Positions 49,203 through 62,525 of a stretch of DNA of 64,000 nt are shown here, one piece after another. This stretch comes from Botryotinia globosa. Taxonomy: Eukaryota > Ascomycota > Leotiomycetes > Helotiales > Sclerotiniaceae. Location of the stretch: NCBI GenBank assembly GCA_014898425.1, contig RCSZ01000006.1, forward strand, positions 2,046,001 through 2,110,000, written 5' to 3'. The position numbers were made by a program, and so were the translations under genes. Numbering within the stretch: position 1 is the first letter of the stretch; the number at the start of each line of letters is the position of its first letter. Under the pieces are notes generated by a model. It was given only the letters and a program-made list of their open reading frames with translations, had not been told where the DNA came from and ran no database searches.

Positions 49203-50588
49203 TTAACTCCCAAATCCAATCTTGATTCCGGCAAGAGTATATAAATGGGGTCCCATCAAACGACTCCCAAATGTGCCACTCAGTTTAGTCCCCTTAGGAT
49301 CTTCAAAAGTAATTGTGTATAGATCTTTATCTGAGTCAAACTCGACACGTTCTCTAGACGCTCCTGGATGAAGCTCACCGCACCATCGATAGTGGGAAGT
49401 TCTATTCCTGACAGAGGGTTCCGAAAACTTGGACAAATGAAAAGATTTTGCATTTGGGCCACTCAAATCGATGTCTGAGTCATTTGCATCGATACCCCAA
49501 TAATCAGTGACATCCTCCATCTCGCTTTCCTTTTCACTTTCATCTCCGTTCTGATTTTCGCTTACCTCTTCGTGTTGGTCTCTCTCAAGCTCTACAAATT
49601 TTCTCTTAGCCGTTCTCTCGGCCATTTTATTCTCAGTTGATATGTCTCAGCCCCGAACTCCTTCCCCCCGCTTGCATTTCGTTTCGCCTGTTGTTCTGTG
49701 CCACATGAAGTTTCGCTGTACTTGAACTGTCCGCTTCGGTCCTGGGCTCATTTGCGGACTGTTCCTCAAAACGGAAGACCCCTGCTACTATGCCAAAATC
49801 AAACTCTGAGAATATCTGCAAACAGCTCGATGTTACTAAAGTATATATCGTGAGTTTCATCATTCCCTCTACGTCGAATTTCTTCTCAAAAGCTGGCCAA
49901 GAGATGTGCCATTCGCCTGTAACATGCCACCCCTGCTTCTTCGATGCCCGGAGAACCTCTCGAGAACCTTCTTCAATCAATGCCCGTGCCTCCTCCTCGG
50001 CTCTCTGTTTTACCATATGCCGTTGATGGTAGATCGACTCCTGCCTACAACCATCAACAAAATGGCTTGCCATTTATGCGGTGGGTCGTCAAATCTTGAT
50101 CCGGGAATGTATTCATAATCAAGGCCAAATTTGGAGGCATGGGGAAGAATACAATTATCAAAAGTCGGCTCTTTGCGCCACTGTCTGAGCAACTGTTTGG
50201 ACCATTGTTTGCGCGGCCCTCTCCGATCACGACGGAGTCGAAGCTTGAGTAGAACTACTTTGTCTTCGTTCGAATTTACTGGGAATGTTTCTTGCAGAAA
50301 TCGCTTCACGTCTTCTTCTGCCTTTTGGCTATCCGTGAGCCTATTCTTCCATACATCCTCAAGCTCATCTGCTGCCTTCTGTCTAAGGTCCTTCTGCATT
50401 TTCAATAATTCTGTAAAAACTGGTTTATGCTCGTTGGTGCGAAGCCTCTCGACAAGTTCGTCGAATCTACCACTCACATCAAGGCCTCAGCCTTCCAAAA
50501 TGTCTTCAAATGTTTACCCTTCTTTGCACCAATTCCACTCTCTGCCAGTTCCTTCTGCTGATGGGAATTCGCCCTCAAGATTTTCCAT
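49203..50588 (-). CDS. unknown fungal protein, paralogue of 47140-48429
   Basis: Four exons (50518-50588, 50049-50466, 49722-50004, 49203-49645) with introns of 51, 44 and 76 nt give 404 residues, close to the 396 of the neighbour. The first exon begins MENLEGEFPSAEGTGREWNW. Conserved blocks are FDELVERLRTNEHKP, SRFDDPP, TGEWHIS, LQIFSEFDFGIVAGVFRFEE, SGPNAK, HYRWCGE, LYTITFEDPKGTKLSGTFGS and LAGIKIGFG. An acidic linker (NQNGDESEKESEMEDVTDYW) separates the two domains. The second intron is short with a GTAGGC donor. If it is wrong, the gene carries a one-base frameshift there and would be a pseudogene. Function is unknown. Confidence 0.66.
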
Positions 50589-51244
50589 GAACCCCGTGGA
50601 TTCATATTCCAAAAAGCATGATGGCCTATTATAAAAACATCTGCTGCCCGGTGAAGTAGAAGAACAGTAATGTGCCGATTCAAGAGAGTCCAGGTAACTA
50701 CTAAATGACCAAGGTAATCAACATGCCATTAACAAAACTCGAGACAGCCCTGATAGATAGATTGTGTAAGCCTATTGCAAAAATTGGGTAAGCTGAGGAG
50801 GCAGGCGTTTCAAGGCACCAATTCTCACAACTTGACTTCGCGTATCGCCACACTGGTTGCTTGCAGACAGAGGAAAACTTTACTGTTGGTGTTGTCAAGT
50901 TCGTAGTCCTGTTTCGTTGTTTCATCCCTCATGATCTTGTCATTTGTGTTGATATAGATGGGTAGAAGGGCATCGGTGTCACAAAAGCATACATGAACAT
51001 GATCACATCACATCATAGGGGACGAAAACAAATTACTTTTGAAGTGCATTCTAGACGACTATGTTCTATGTATGATACCAGAACGCGGAAGAGCTAAACC
51101 ATTACGCATAAACCCAAACCCAATCATCTTATCGTAAACCGAGGGGGTAAAAAGAAATGGTGTTTTGCATCCTAGCCATAAATCATCGTGAACCCGAAAC
51201 AAAGCAAAGATGGTGGAAATTTTTGTTTCATTCCATTATTGCAT
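50589..51244. other. spacer between unknown gene and tef1
   Basis: About 650 bp containing the 3' UTR of tef1 and the upstream region of the 49203-50588 gene. A 35-codon frame starting MRDETTKQDYELDN (minus strand, near 50930) is coding-like but too short to call. Confidence 0.5.
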
Positions 51245-53180
<1,936 letters not shown>

Positions 53181-53289
53181 CTATTGAAAGAAGATGATAT
53201 TAGTTGATCGATCTTCAAGAAGGTTGATGAAGAAGAAGAAGAAGAACAAGATATCGATAGATGGACGGATGGAAAGAATTTAAACTTAC
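53181..53289 (-). promoter_or_regulatory. 5'-UTR intron of tef1
   Basis: On the minus strand GTAAGT (donor G at 53289) and a pyrimidine-rich TTTCAATAG acceptor (ending 53181) delimit a 109-nt intron, 52 bases upstream of the ATG. A leader intron at this place is usual in fungal tef1 genes and often raises expression. Confidence 0.75.
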
Positions 53290-54060
53290 TGCACAGGTAT
53301 GATTACTTGAATCCAGGTATGTGCGACGAAGAAGAAAGAAGAAGAGTTTCGAGAGGATGGCGGGGTTTATAAAAAAAAGTTCAAGTGTGCGGTAGGCTAA
53401 GCGATAGAATTTGAACGCTAGTTAGTGGGGTATCATCATGTGACTCTCACCAAAAAGCACAATTTCCAGTCATTTACCGCGGTATGACTGGTTCGGGGAA
53501 TACTAAAAGTGGATTGATTCAATCTGCTAAATTCACTCTCTTAATTTATATTTACTACATCACTACTGCATGAGACTGAATACTACTAGGTCGCTCCCTA
53601 GGACTAGGAACAGTACCATCCATGATAACTGTACTATTATATTAGTCTACAGATCATTGATAGCTCATGAAAATCGTCCAAAAACAAAATGACAACCTTG
53701 AAAGTTGAAAGTCGAAAGTCAAATAAAGAGGTTCCAGGTTCCAACAGTCCAACTTCCCACCAGAAAAAAAAAAGGGAAAAAAGATTCAAAAACGGGCCAC
53801 AAAATGAAGGTTTTGCACAATGGAAAGGCGATCCATGAGGTAAATGTGGCGATTGGGATCATTGGGCTCCCAGGATGGCTCAGGCTTACGAGTTACGAAG
53901 TAGAAGACCATTTCGTTGCTCGAGTACATTAATAGGTTTTATCTTGATGATACGAAAACCAATCATTTCCATTCAATTTTGCTACTTTATGCATCCGAGT
54001 GGACTCGATGAAATCAATGTGGATTTTCTGGCGGCAACGACCTTTACAAGCGGTTAGTGA

Positions 54061-55490
54061 TTTCCTATCTTGATGGAATCCTTGACTCAAATTTTCATTC
54101 ATTTTCATATCTTTGGTGGAGGGGCAACCAAATTCAGTGAGGGGCAATCAGAACGGTCTTCATGGTCTCAAGATTTGTTCTATTTTGATGAAGTGTCACC
54201 GCGTTCTTACCACCAGTGGGTTATCGTTGTATCACCTGCATCCATTCACTTGCAAATTTTCATGGTACGTGAGGAGAAGTATGGAACATCAGTGGATAAA
54301 TGGGAATTGAAACGGAAGATTATGATGTGAGTTTCGAAAAGGAAGGAAAAAAGTATTCATTCTCCCCACTTATCGCCAATCAATTTTATATCTCTTGACA
54401 TTTCCTGTACAACGAGGCTGGCGTCAGATTATTGAATGGAACTACGAGTACATCTTCCATCCTTGATACGGTTATGGATGTTTCATTTATCTTTGGACGA
54501 AAGGTCTGAATCACTTTTGGAAGTCGAGTACCATCCAGACGCAGTCAAGTCGACGGTAAGCTCATTATTCGTTCTTCGAAGGTATGCATTGGATGCTGCA
54601 TTATCTCACAGCAAGCACGAGATAAGATGAAACGAACAGGAAATGCTGGTTATTGGTGGGGCGTGAGTCCAATTACCTACCCCTCAACCTCCCCAATTGT
54701 TCTCGGTGCTCACGATGCATTTATGAAAAGAACGGGGGGAAGAAAACTCGAGGCTGGAAAGATACCCAGTTTTAGGATGAGCTGAACGACGGCAATTCGA
54801 TGTTTTCTCAATGGATGAAATCGAACCGAATACATCTACTCAACCCTTCTACTTAGGTGAGCGGGATCTTCCTTTTTGAAGATGGGAACAAAGGTGGGAA
54901 AACCAAGGTACTTGAAGGTACTCGGCAGATACAGTCTGGTGACGCTTTCCTCGAGACTTAAATCTTTCGACACAATGACTAGGCAGTAAGTCGACAGGTG
55001 CGGGAATCCGATATTAGAGAGTTACTTCATATGGGGTTAAGCAGGTAGAGAACGATTTAACGAATTTGCATGTGACTAAGACGAAAATGAACTACAACCT
55101 CGACACCCTTTAGACTGGTTCGAAATACACAACCTTGACAGGCTCGCCCGATCAAATCTTCATGCTTTCAAACACATCTTAGCGGAGATCGAAATTGTTT
55201 GTCCTCATCATGAGTCTGCGAACTCGCCATCGCGGCTTTGGGTTTGATTGGGTCAACGTAACTTAATTTGGGACTGCAGATGTACAGATTCCACAGCGCA
55301 CGACAGATGATCTTTCAATAAATAGATTTGGAAACAATCGATATGTGGGAAGGCGCAAGACGGGGAGATGCCCCAGTTCGCAGACGACAGTTCAATGATG
55401 GAATTCTCATGAGCTGGGCTTTCAATTTCATCATCGACGGTCCGGATACAAAGATAAGTCTGCAGCGAGCTATATATTAGCTAATTCGAG
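54061..55490 (+). pseudogene. scattered decayed coding-like fragments
   Basis: On the plus strand several frames look protein-like but are separated by stops. Examples are SPRSYHQWVIVVSPASIHLQ near 54200, AGVRLLNGTTSTSSILDTVM near 54420, RRQFDVFSMDEIEPNTSTQP near 54790 and FNDGILMSWAFNFIIDGPDT near 55400. They could be relics of one multi-exon gene. No family is recognised and no consistent splice path was found. Confidence 0.28.
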
Positions 55491-55867
55491 CTTATGGGGA
55501 TACCAAATCTTGAAATGGTTGACAGGTGACAATCTGATCAACTCACTATCGTGTCGAGCTTGAGGCTAGCAGTTCATGCAATTTCAGTATGAGCTGGCAG
55601 ATGAGTTTCTAATAATTTACCTAGGAATATAGATACCAGGGTTTCGAAGAAATCAACAAGTAGTGGTTCGGTTTATACCTATTCCATAAAATGATCACGA
55701 ATTTACGATTTTGAGGCGAATGCCCTCTCGCTGCATACACGACTAGTTTCCAAACGATTTGGCAGCAAAAAAACGAATCCACGTCGAAAAATTCTCGAGT
55801 CCCCGGGTGGCACCTATTGGCACAAAGCAGGGCCCCACGATGCCAACATCGATTCAAACATGCATAT

Positions 55868-56310
55868 TCATGTCAACAAAACATGGAATAAGAGAAATTG
55901 CACCAGGAAGCATACCCCGCAACTGAGAGAGAAATGTATCCAACAACGCAGGTGCAATGCAGGTGGCAATAAGGAGAACAAAATTCTCACATGGTGTTGT
56001 AAAGGGCCTTGGCAGTGTGCGAATGCTACATCCATAATACCGGGCACAGTTTCAAACACGGCATTAATATATCAGATCCCTACGACATTACATACGAACG
56101 TTGACGAACTTCCCCTTCTCCTCAATCCTACGGAGTGCCGAATCAGCATCTGGATCTTTCATACTAGTTTATCAGCCTTTCAGTCTGAATTTGGAAGAAG
56201 AGAGGACTGTGGTTCTCATGGCCTGCCTTCGGTGAGTCGCAGCAACAACACCGGCAGTGGCTAGGATGAAAACCAACTCTCGAAGAAACAGTCACTGTCT
56301 TGAAATATCA
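55868..56310 (-). pseudogene. decayed fragment with hydrophobic segments
   Basis: The minus strand reads RELVFILATAGVVAATHRRQ near 56300, DADSALRRIEEKGKFVNV near 56120 and FVLLIATCIAPALLDTFLSQ near 55980. These pieces lie in different frames or are split by stops. The order helix, basic loop, soluble piece, helix suggests a former membrane protein. The opposite-strand frame at 55860-56264 is probably a shadow. Confidence 0.3.
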
Positions 56311-57781
56311 AGTCAGTTTGCTGATATATCCAATATCGTTCAAGTGTCTAAGCTAGGTGATTTCTTTACTTCTTTATGCTAGTCTCACTAGTCTTGTTTT
56401 TTCAACTTGTCGATTCAGTTTTGTCTTCGCTCTCCAATCGTCGTTCTACTTTTCCATCTATGAATCTCTACTTCACATGCTATGTTCGCACCGTTTCCTG
56501 AGCTCAATTACTTTTTGGCACATCTGCGGAAGAGATTTAAGCCTTGGGAATGCTGAGGATTAGGTTTGCGAAGAAAAGGAAGCACGATTTTGGGGGGTTT
56601 CGCTACGCTCTCATACATGAGGCATTACAATGTGGCGGGTATAGGAATTAGGCCTCTGGTATATGATCTGGCCTACACAATGACATGTATTATCTCGATT
56701 CAGATCACTCCTTCGCTAGGTCTTGTTACTACATGAGGATTACTGCAGTAGAGCCCACTTGTTAAGATGCGGGCTGAACTGCTACAAATCCCACCGTCGC
56801 AAATGACAGAACTGTATGCATAGTCTTTCATATAGCAAACCAACAATTACATTCGTATGAGGATTACAATTTCATCATCTCTGGCACGCAGCTGAGGGCT
56901 TCTAATTGCCGTAATATAGGATTCCTCAGAATAATATATAAGGAGATAGGTATACTCATCCACTAGGTAGATAACTAAGTCCAAAACGTATCGGGACAAG
57001 TACAAATGCTTTATTTGATTACGGAATCTGTCCTGCGCCTCTCAATGCCAATACATACCTTGGATGTTCATGTGATTACCTAGTAGTTTCCTGGCAACAC
57101 AAGCGCAGAGTACAGAGTAATCAATTCTCCGATGCAATCCAATTTCCCATTCATCATAGCTGGTTTTACCACGGAATATGTAGAAGCACCCCCATCTCTC
57201 CTCTCTAGCTAAGTACTCTCACTATTTCTTCCCTCTAACACCTATCCCCGTTTCCCTTCCTTTCACTGATCCCAATTCTTCCTCTCTGAACTTCTTTTAA
57301 TAGTTAAAGTTCGTGTTTATACTATCCTATTCTATCCAGTCACTTCCCATACCATACCCTGTCGTGAAAACGTGTGGAGGTACGATGAATCATACTAGCT
57401 TACCAGGCCAAACTTCCCCAACAGCTCATCGTCTTCAAGCTTCGAGTGATGAGTGAGATACAGAGAGTAATCGCGAATTCGAGGTGCACAAATCGCCTTT
57501 GAGCTAAAGCTGAACGTTCACTGCTGTGGATGGAGACACTATGGTTTTGTGTTTTCGTGAAGAGAGATTCGGTATCTTGGAGTTTGGTATGTGTCAATGA
57601 TATGAGTGGTAATATTCCATTACATTTCCATTTCCATTTCCACACAACACAACACCATATCCATAAAACTAATCTTTCATATTCTTAATATCTTCCACAA
57701 CTATGAATTCAACTCATAGAATATCTCTTCTTCTGTACCATGGTCACCGCCTCTGCGTTCATAATTTCCTCGCTATTTTTT

Positions 57782-57865
57782 GGGGGGGGGAGGGGGGGGG
57801 GGGTCAGAAGAATTAAATATATCGGGTTCTCGGCTTTGAGATTTTCGGATATAATGGGGGGGGGG
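57782..57865 (+). repeat. poly-G tracts (G9-A-G12 and G10)
   Basis: Two long guanine tracts, 57782-57803 (nine G, one A, twelve G) and 57856-57865 (ten G), lie in a broader G-rich stretch that runs to about 58080 and includes G7 at 57961. They can form G-quadruplexes on the plus strand. Confidence 0.85.
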
Positions 57866-58790
57866 TTGTGTATATCGTTTTACGTACATATGGAGGAGGG
57901 AGGAGTTAGATGTGTTGCAGTTTTTGGAATGGGAGGAGAGGAATTTTGGGTGGATGAAAAGGGGGGGAAGGGGTTGGAGAGAAGATATGGATTATTTTGG
58001 TGGGATGGAAATGGAAAGGGGATAAGGTGGGTGTGTAGGGTTGGGATGTGAGATTTTGGGGGGATGATGGGGGATTTTGGAGAGTGTGATTTTGTAATGG
58101 ATTTGTGGATGGTGATTGCTTGTTGGATTTGGGATTTGGGATTTGCTTGACATGTGGGATGGGCGGTTCAGTGGGATTCATAGATATAGGGAAGAGAAAT
58201 TTTTGTTTTCATTTGCAGGTGATGTTTATTGAATAGTTGCAAATGGAGCTAGAAAGATGTTTGAGGTGTAGACTATTATTTTAAGTTATAGTGACATCAT
58301 GACACGATTAAAATAATCTTTTCTTTTTTCTTATCAAAAACTCAAGGCTGGGTTTGGAGAGTGAGTGAACGAGAAGTTGTATTTTCTGAGGTGGATTTGT
58401 ATTCTGCATTGTGGCTTGGATTTTCTGTTTTGGGAGGGAGGTCGGGTGGTAGATATGAAACGATGCGATGCGAACCCAAGTGTTCTAGAATCTGTAATGA
58501 TTTTCGAGGTAAAACATGGCTCTTTTGGAATCTAGATGGGAAATGTCAGCGAGACGCTTTGTGAACTTGGATAGTAGAGATAGAGATAAAAGATATACCT
58601 TGACGAATTCCCCACCAACATCCTGTTGGTCATGATGAGTATAACACCCTGAATGATAGTTGTGGACGGGCGATCAGTGGAGCAAAGCAAGATGGAACTA
58701 TAAATCTGTGAGTACCTGTCTCTCGTTCCGAATATCTTTAAGCTTACAATCACTACCATCTCCCAACCTTTCTTGGTATAAAAAGCGTAT

Positions 58791-59266
58791 TTGCTGGTGT
58801 TGATCGTGGTAGACTATTCCAGAAATGTCGCTGACGAGGTCCGGCAAGGGAAGACATGCCTTGGAAGAATGATCAACGCCGACGCCCCCAGCTGGACTGT
58901 CAATAACGGCAATAGTAAAAGTTTGCATGAATGCTCGCTGAGCCCATGAGCTGGTGCTCTGAGAGCGGCGTCGGCGTTGTTCGGCGCAGAGATGTTGTAT
59001 CCTGGTTTATATTAGCATAGGTGGAGAATCGAATATCATTATATGATAACTTACCAACGTCCCCAGCCTTCCCCAGCTTCCCCATAGGAGAATTATCAGT
59101 TAGAATATTTTGACGGACTGGAAGTCGCCAATGTTTGCTAGAGGGCTTGCTGGTGTTGATCGTGGTATGTCGTTCTTTTGACTTGGGACTTCTATGGTGG
59201 GAGCAACTTATGCAGTGCTTTCCCGGTCTTTCATTTCGATTGTGCTTGCTGGTGTTGATTGTGGTA
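58791..59266. repeat. three dispersed 21-bp direct repeats
   Basis: A unit beginning TTGCTGGTGTTGAT and ending GTGGTA occurs at 58791-58811, 59147-59167 and 59246-59266. The first two copies are identical and the third differs by one C-to-T change. Flanks are unrelated. The minus-strand translation of two copies is HTTINTSK. Confidence 0.85.
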
Positions 59267-62200
59267 TGAGGTAGTTCTGCAGTATGCCAAGATTCGGATG
59301 TCGAGATTCGGAAGTTTGACATCGCGATTGATGGCAGGTCAGTGATGTCCCTTTTTACCTGTTCATGGATCAGTATTGCAGTTCTCTGGACCCACTAGTA
59401 TTGAAGACTCACCTCTGACTTGATCGTTTCAAGCTACTTAGATGTAGCCAATCTTGAACACGCAACAGGTAAATGTCATTCATAAAGCTTTCAAAGTACC
59501 AAGCACATCTTCTACCAATGAGCCAGGGAGCTTTGTTTCTGACTTCACACGAGATCTAGCACATCCTTCAGACCAATGCAACCATTGAGGGGTAGTACAT
59601 CGTTCGCACGAAGCAATGAATGTGCACACAAAATTCACATTGTAAAATGAGAGAAAGCAATATCATCTCAAGCATAGTCCAAGTATTTGCTAACCACAGC
59701 GCACATTCCGGAACATAATGGCAGGTAGCTTCATAGAAAACGAGCAATTGTCATTAACGATGAATGTACTGTATATCAACCACCTGCGAGACACTTATTC
59801 GTAAGGAAAGACCAACATTGTATCTTCTCTTAGTATATGGTCGCAACACTTCATGAAACTTCATGGAATATGTTCATACATCAAAAGGGAAGAATATTTA
59901 TCGTGGGATCAATAAAACTTACATGACACAGTGGACGTATATGCATCACCAATATATAACCACCCGGATGCATGATCATCAAGTCAAAATTTCCGAGAAA
60001 GAGTTTGATATTAGTTCTTGTATAGAGTTCTGCTTCGTTCGAATTATTACATTCCTGCTCCCATAGCTCACTCCTTCTGGCGGCAAAGATAGGTCTGGAA
60101 GTTATCGAGATATTGCTGATTTCGTCCACACATTCGAGGTAGGGTACTGTAAGCAGGTGGTCAGCAGCTACTCGAATCAGTATTTGATGGGATCGAGGGC
60201 CTGCGCTTGATAAAATGCTCTTGAACACAGACTGGGAGTAAAAATGACCTACACAGGAATTCTGCTGATGTGGTGTTTGTATCTTGCTTCTGGCTTGATT
60301 TTGCATCTTGAAGTAGAAGTAGAATTGAAACGGGACAAGCTTATCGATGCCATTGATATGACAGAAAAATTGCCCTCAGGAATCATTGCAGACCTTCACA
60401 AGTTATCTGATACGATTAGCTGAGCGCATGGCGAAGAAGGTATCAAATATGCTCACCTGGAATCGCTGATAACTCAAGAATTTGTAATTCGATGGTTGCC
60501 TGGTCTGCCATTAAACCAGCTGCTCCACAAAACTACCATAGTCCATACGAAGATGAAGATGATCAAGGTGCGCAAGATCAGAAGAATGTCTAACGCATAT
60601 TCTGGTGGTTGAAGTCTTCGAATTATTGCAATTGACTCCATGTCGAAGAGAAGAGAATTCGAAAAGAGCTTTCAGGTATAGAAGGTAGGTGGACAAAGAT
60701 GATTCGAATATATAGATCGTCCTCTGAATCACGTAAAGAGAAGAACTTGACAATAAAATAAAGAAGCAATTGAAAAATGAACACAAACTTCAGGGTTAGG
60801 GCAGGAGGAGAAGAAGATTGAAAATTTCAGAATTACCCGAGGCTGAGAGGCATGGCACTATTCTATTTTACTGGTGTGTGTCAGTTTTCTTTTAACTGAG
60901 GACTAGAGGCCTGAGTTTGAATTACAGAAACAAATAAAGATGCTTAAGCATTACTCCAAAGAATTCTCTGCCACTTGAAAGTGTATGTGCCTCTTTTTTG
61001 AGCTGTTAATAAATCAACGAGACCATGTTTCCTAATGCTAAAGCTCAGAAAGAGGACTAGAGAGCCTTTTGCGTATCCAGGTAATTTGGGACAAACATGA
61101 TGAGACGATATTACCCTTGAAAGTCGATAGGACTGAAAGTAACCATTACACGGGTAATTCGTTATGAGATGAAGTTCGACAGGGTCCTTCTCAAGAGTAG
61201 AATTAGAAGCTGAAGGCTGGAGGAATCAAGGTCAGTTGTAATATTGACATGTTTGAGATTCACTTCCAAACAATGGGGAACAGACAATGGATCAACCGCT
61301 GTCTGACCAGTCAATGGGCGGGTAGATAAATAAGGTGAGAAGAGCCCTCAACCACCCTAGCTCCTCTGATCATATCAAAATGTTAGTCATTTTCCAAATG
61401 ATATCGGACAAGAGAAGCCTAGGTGAGTGTCGATTTTGCTAATCATGTATTGGAAGGCAATAGGAGAATGGTTATAAGATTCAGTAATATTAGGTCAATA
61501 AAGCAAAACAACAGAAGAACGATTCCTTCTAACTCATGGTTCCTACCTGGTGATGTCTGATCTTACTCCTGGTGATAATGTATACAGCTGAAAGGCTCTT
61601 GAGTAGATTGTCAATCACATCACTAATGTTGAAAAAGTTCAATCAAAGTACAGAGATACATTAGTCCATCATCAACTAACTCATTGGTAGATGTCAAACA
61701 GATGCCAATAATGTTGACAAGAGAGCCCAAGAGTTACAGTGTATCCTACAAACTTCAGACAAAACAACGTACAATGTACAACATACAACAAAGATCAAAC
61801 TTTCATTTTGAAAACTATGTCTTGTACCTTTCCTTTCCTAGAATACAAGATACAAGCATGATTATCAGTGTTTTGGCATTTTTGAACTTTTCAGTGAGGC
61901 AAACGAGTTGTTGAAGCAAGAGTGTTTAACAGAGTTTACCCCTATTTGAGAACATGCATATAACAGCAAATTCAAGAATTTCATGAAACTTAGCTTGATC
62001 TTTCTGAGAAGTTGGGATTTTTAACTTCTTACTTCTAAAGAGATCATCCAACTATTCAGTAGGTTCATGTTCATGAAGGGTTCATGCTAGAAATGAACAT
62101 TCACATGAAAATAAGCTCTTCTCGTTTAATTGTTTCCCCGAGCCCCGACCATCCACACGTGATCTCTCTCTCCACATTCGCTACATCATTGTCAATCCAT

Positions 62201-62525
62201 GTTTACACTAATGTTTCGGCCAGAACAACTACCTAACCTAATTGATAATTGCTTCCTCGAGAGATTTTAGGGAGTACTTGTACCTTCCCTTGAGGACTCG
62301 AAATTTCAATCTCAATTTTCAACTTTTCTTTCTCTCTCACAAATCTGAGCCCCATCTCTTTCAAACCAAAGTTCTTGAAACTTGGGCGGGAAGGTACTGT
62401 CGGGCATTCGAGCTTGGCCAGAAAGTTGGCATTGACCCCCGAAGGACTTGCTCGTTGGCACACAACTCGACACTGTGACTGACGCAGCAGAAAATTGAGC
62501 TGGGGATAACAGAAAAACGCCGACA

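Larger units (their letters stand above)
53290..62525. other. large gene-poor spacer
   Basis: About 9.2 kb with no intact gene I can support. It starts with the tef1 promoter. From about 54000 to 56310 there are several coding-like pieces on both strands (listed separately). From 57700 to 58150 the plus strand is extremely G-rich. Three short direct repeats lie between 58791 and 59266. A 141-codon frame at 59881-60306 (minus) begins with ATG but shows no family features. The end must contain the promoter of the Osh1-type gene. Confidence 0.5.

Noticed and set aside
50474..50683. Frame ending in TFWKAEALM as the first exon of the 49203-50588 gene
   Set aside because: The other frame from the ATG at 50588 joins exon 2 in phase through a 51-nt GT-AG intron; this one would need an 11-nt intron or a frameshift.
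55860..56264. 134-codon plus-strand frame starting with ATG
   Set aside because: Composition is irregular, and the minus strand of the same stretch has clearer protein-like and hydrophobic segments, so it is more likely a shadow.
58900..59322. 140-codon minus-strand frame with two HTTINTSK copies
   Set aside because: The repeated peptide comes from the dispersed 21-bp DNA repeat, and a third DNA copy lies outside this frame, so the repeat is better explained at DNA level.
59881..60306. 141-codon minus-strand frame starting with ATG
   Set aside because: No family, domain or splice partner seen, and similar frame lengths occur by chance in this spacer. Kept only as a note.
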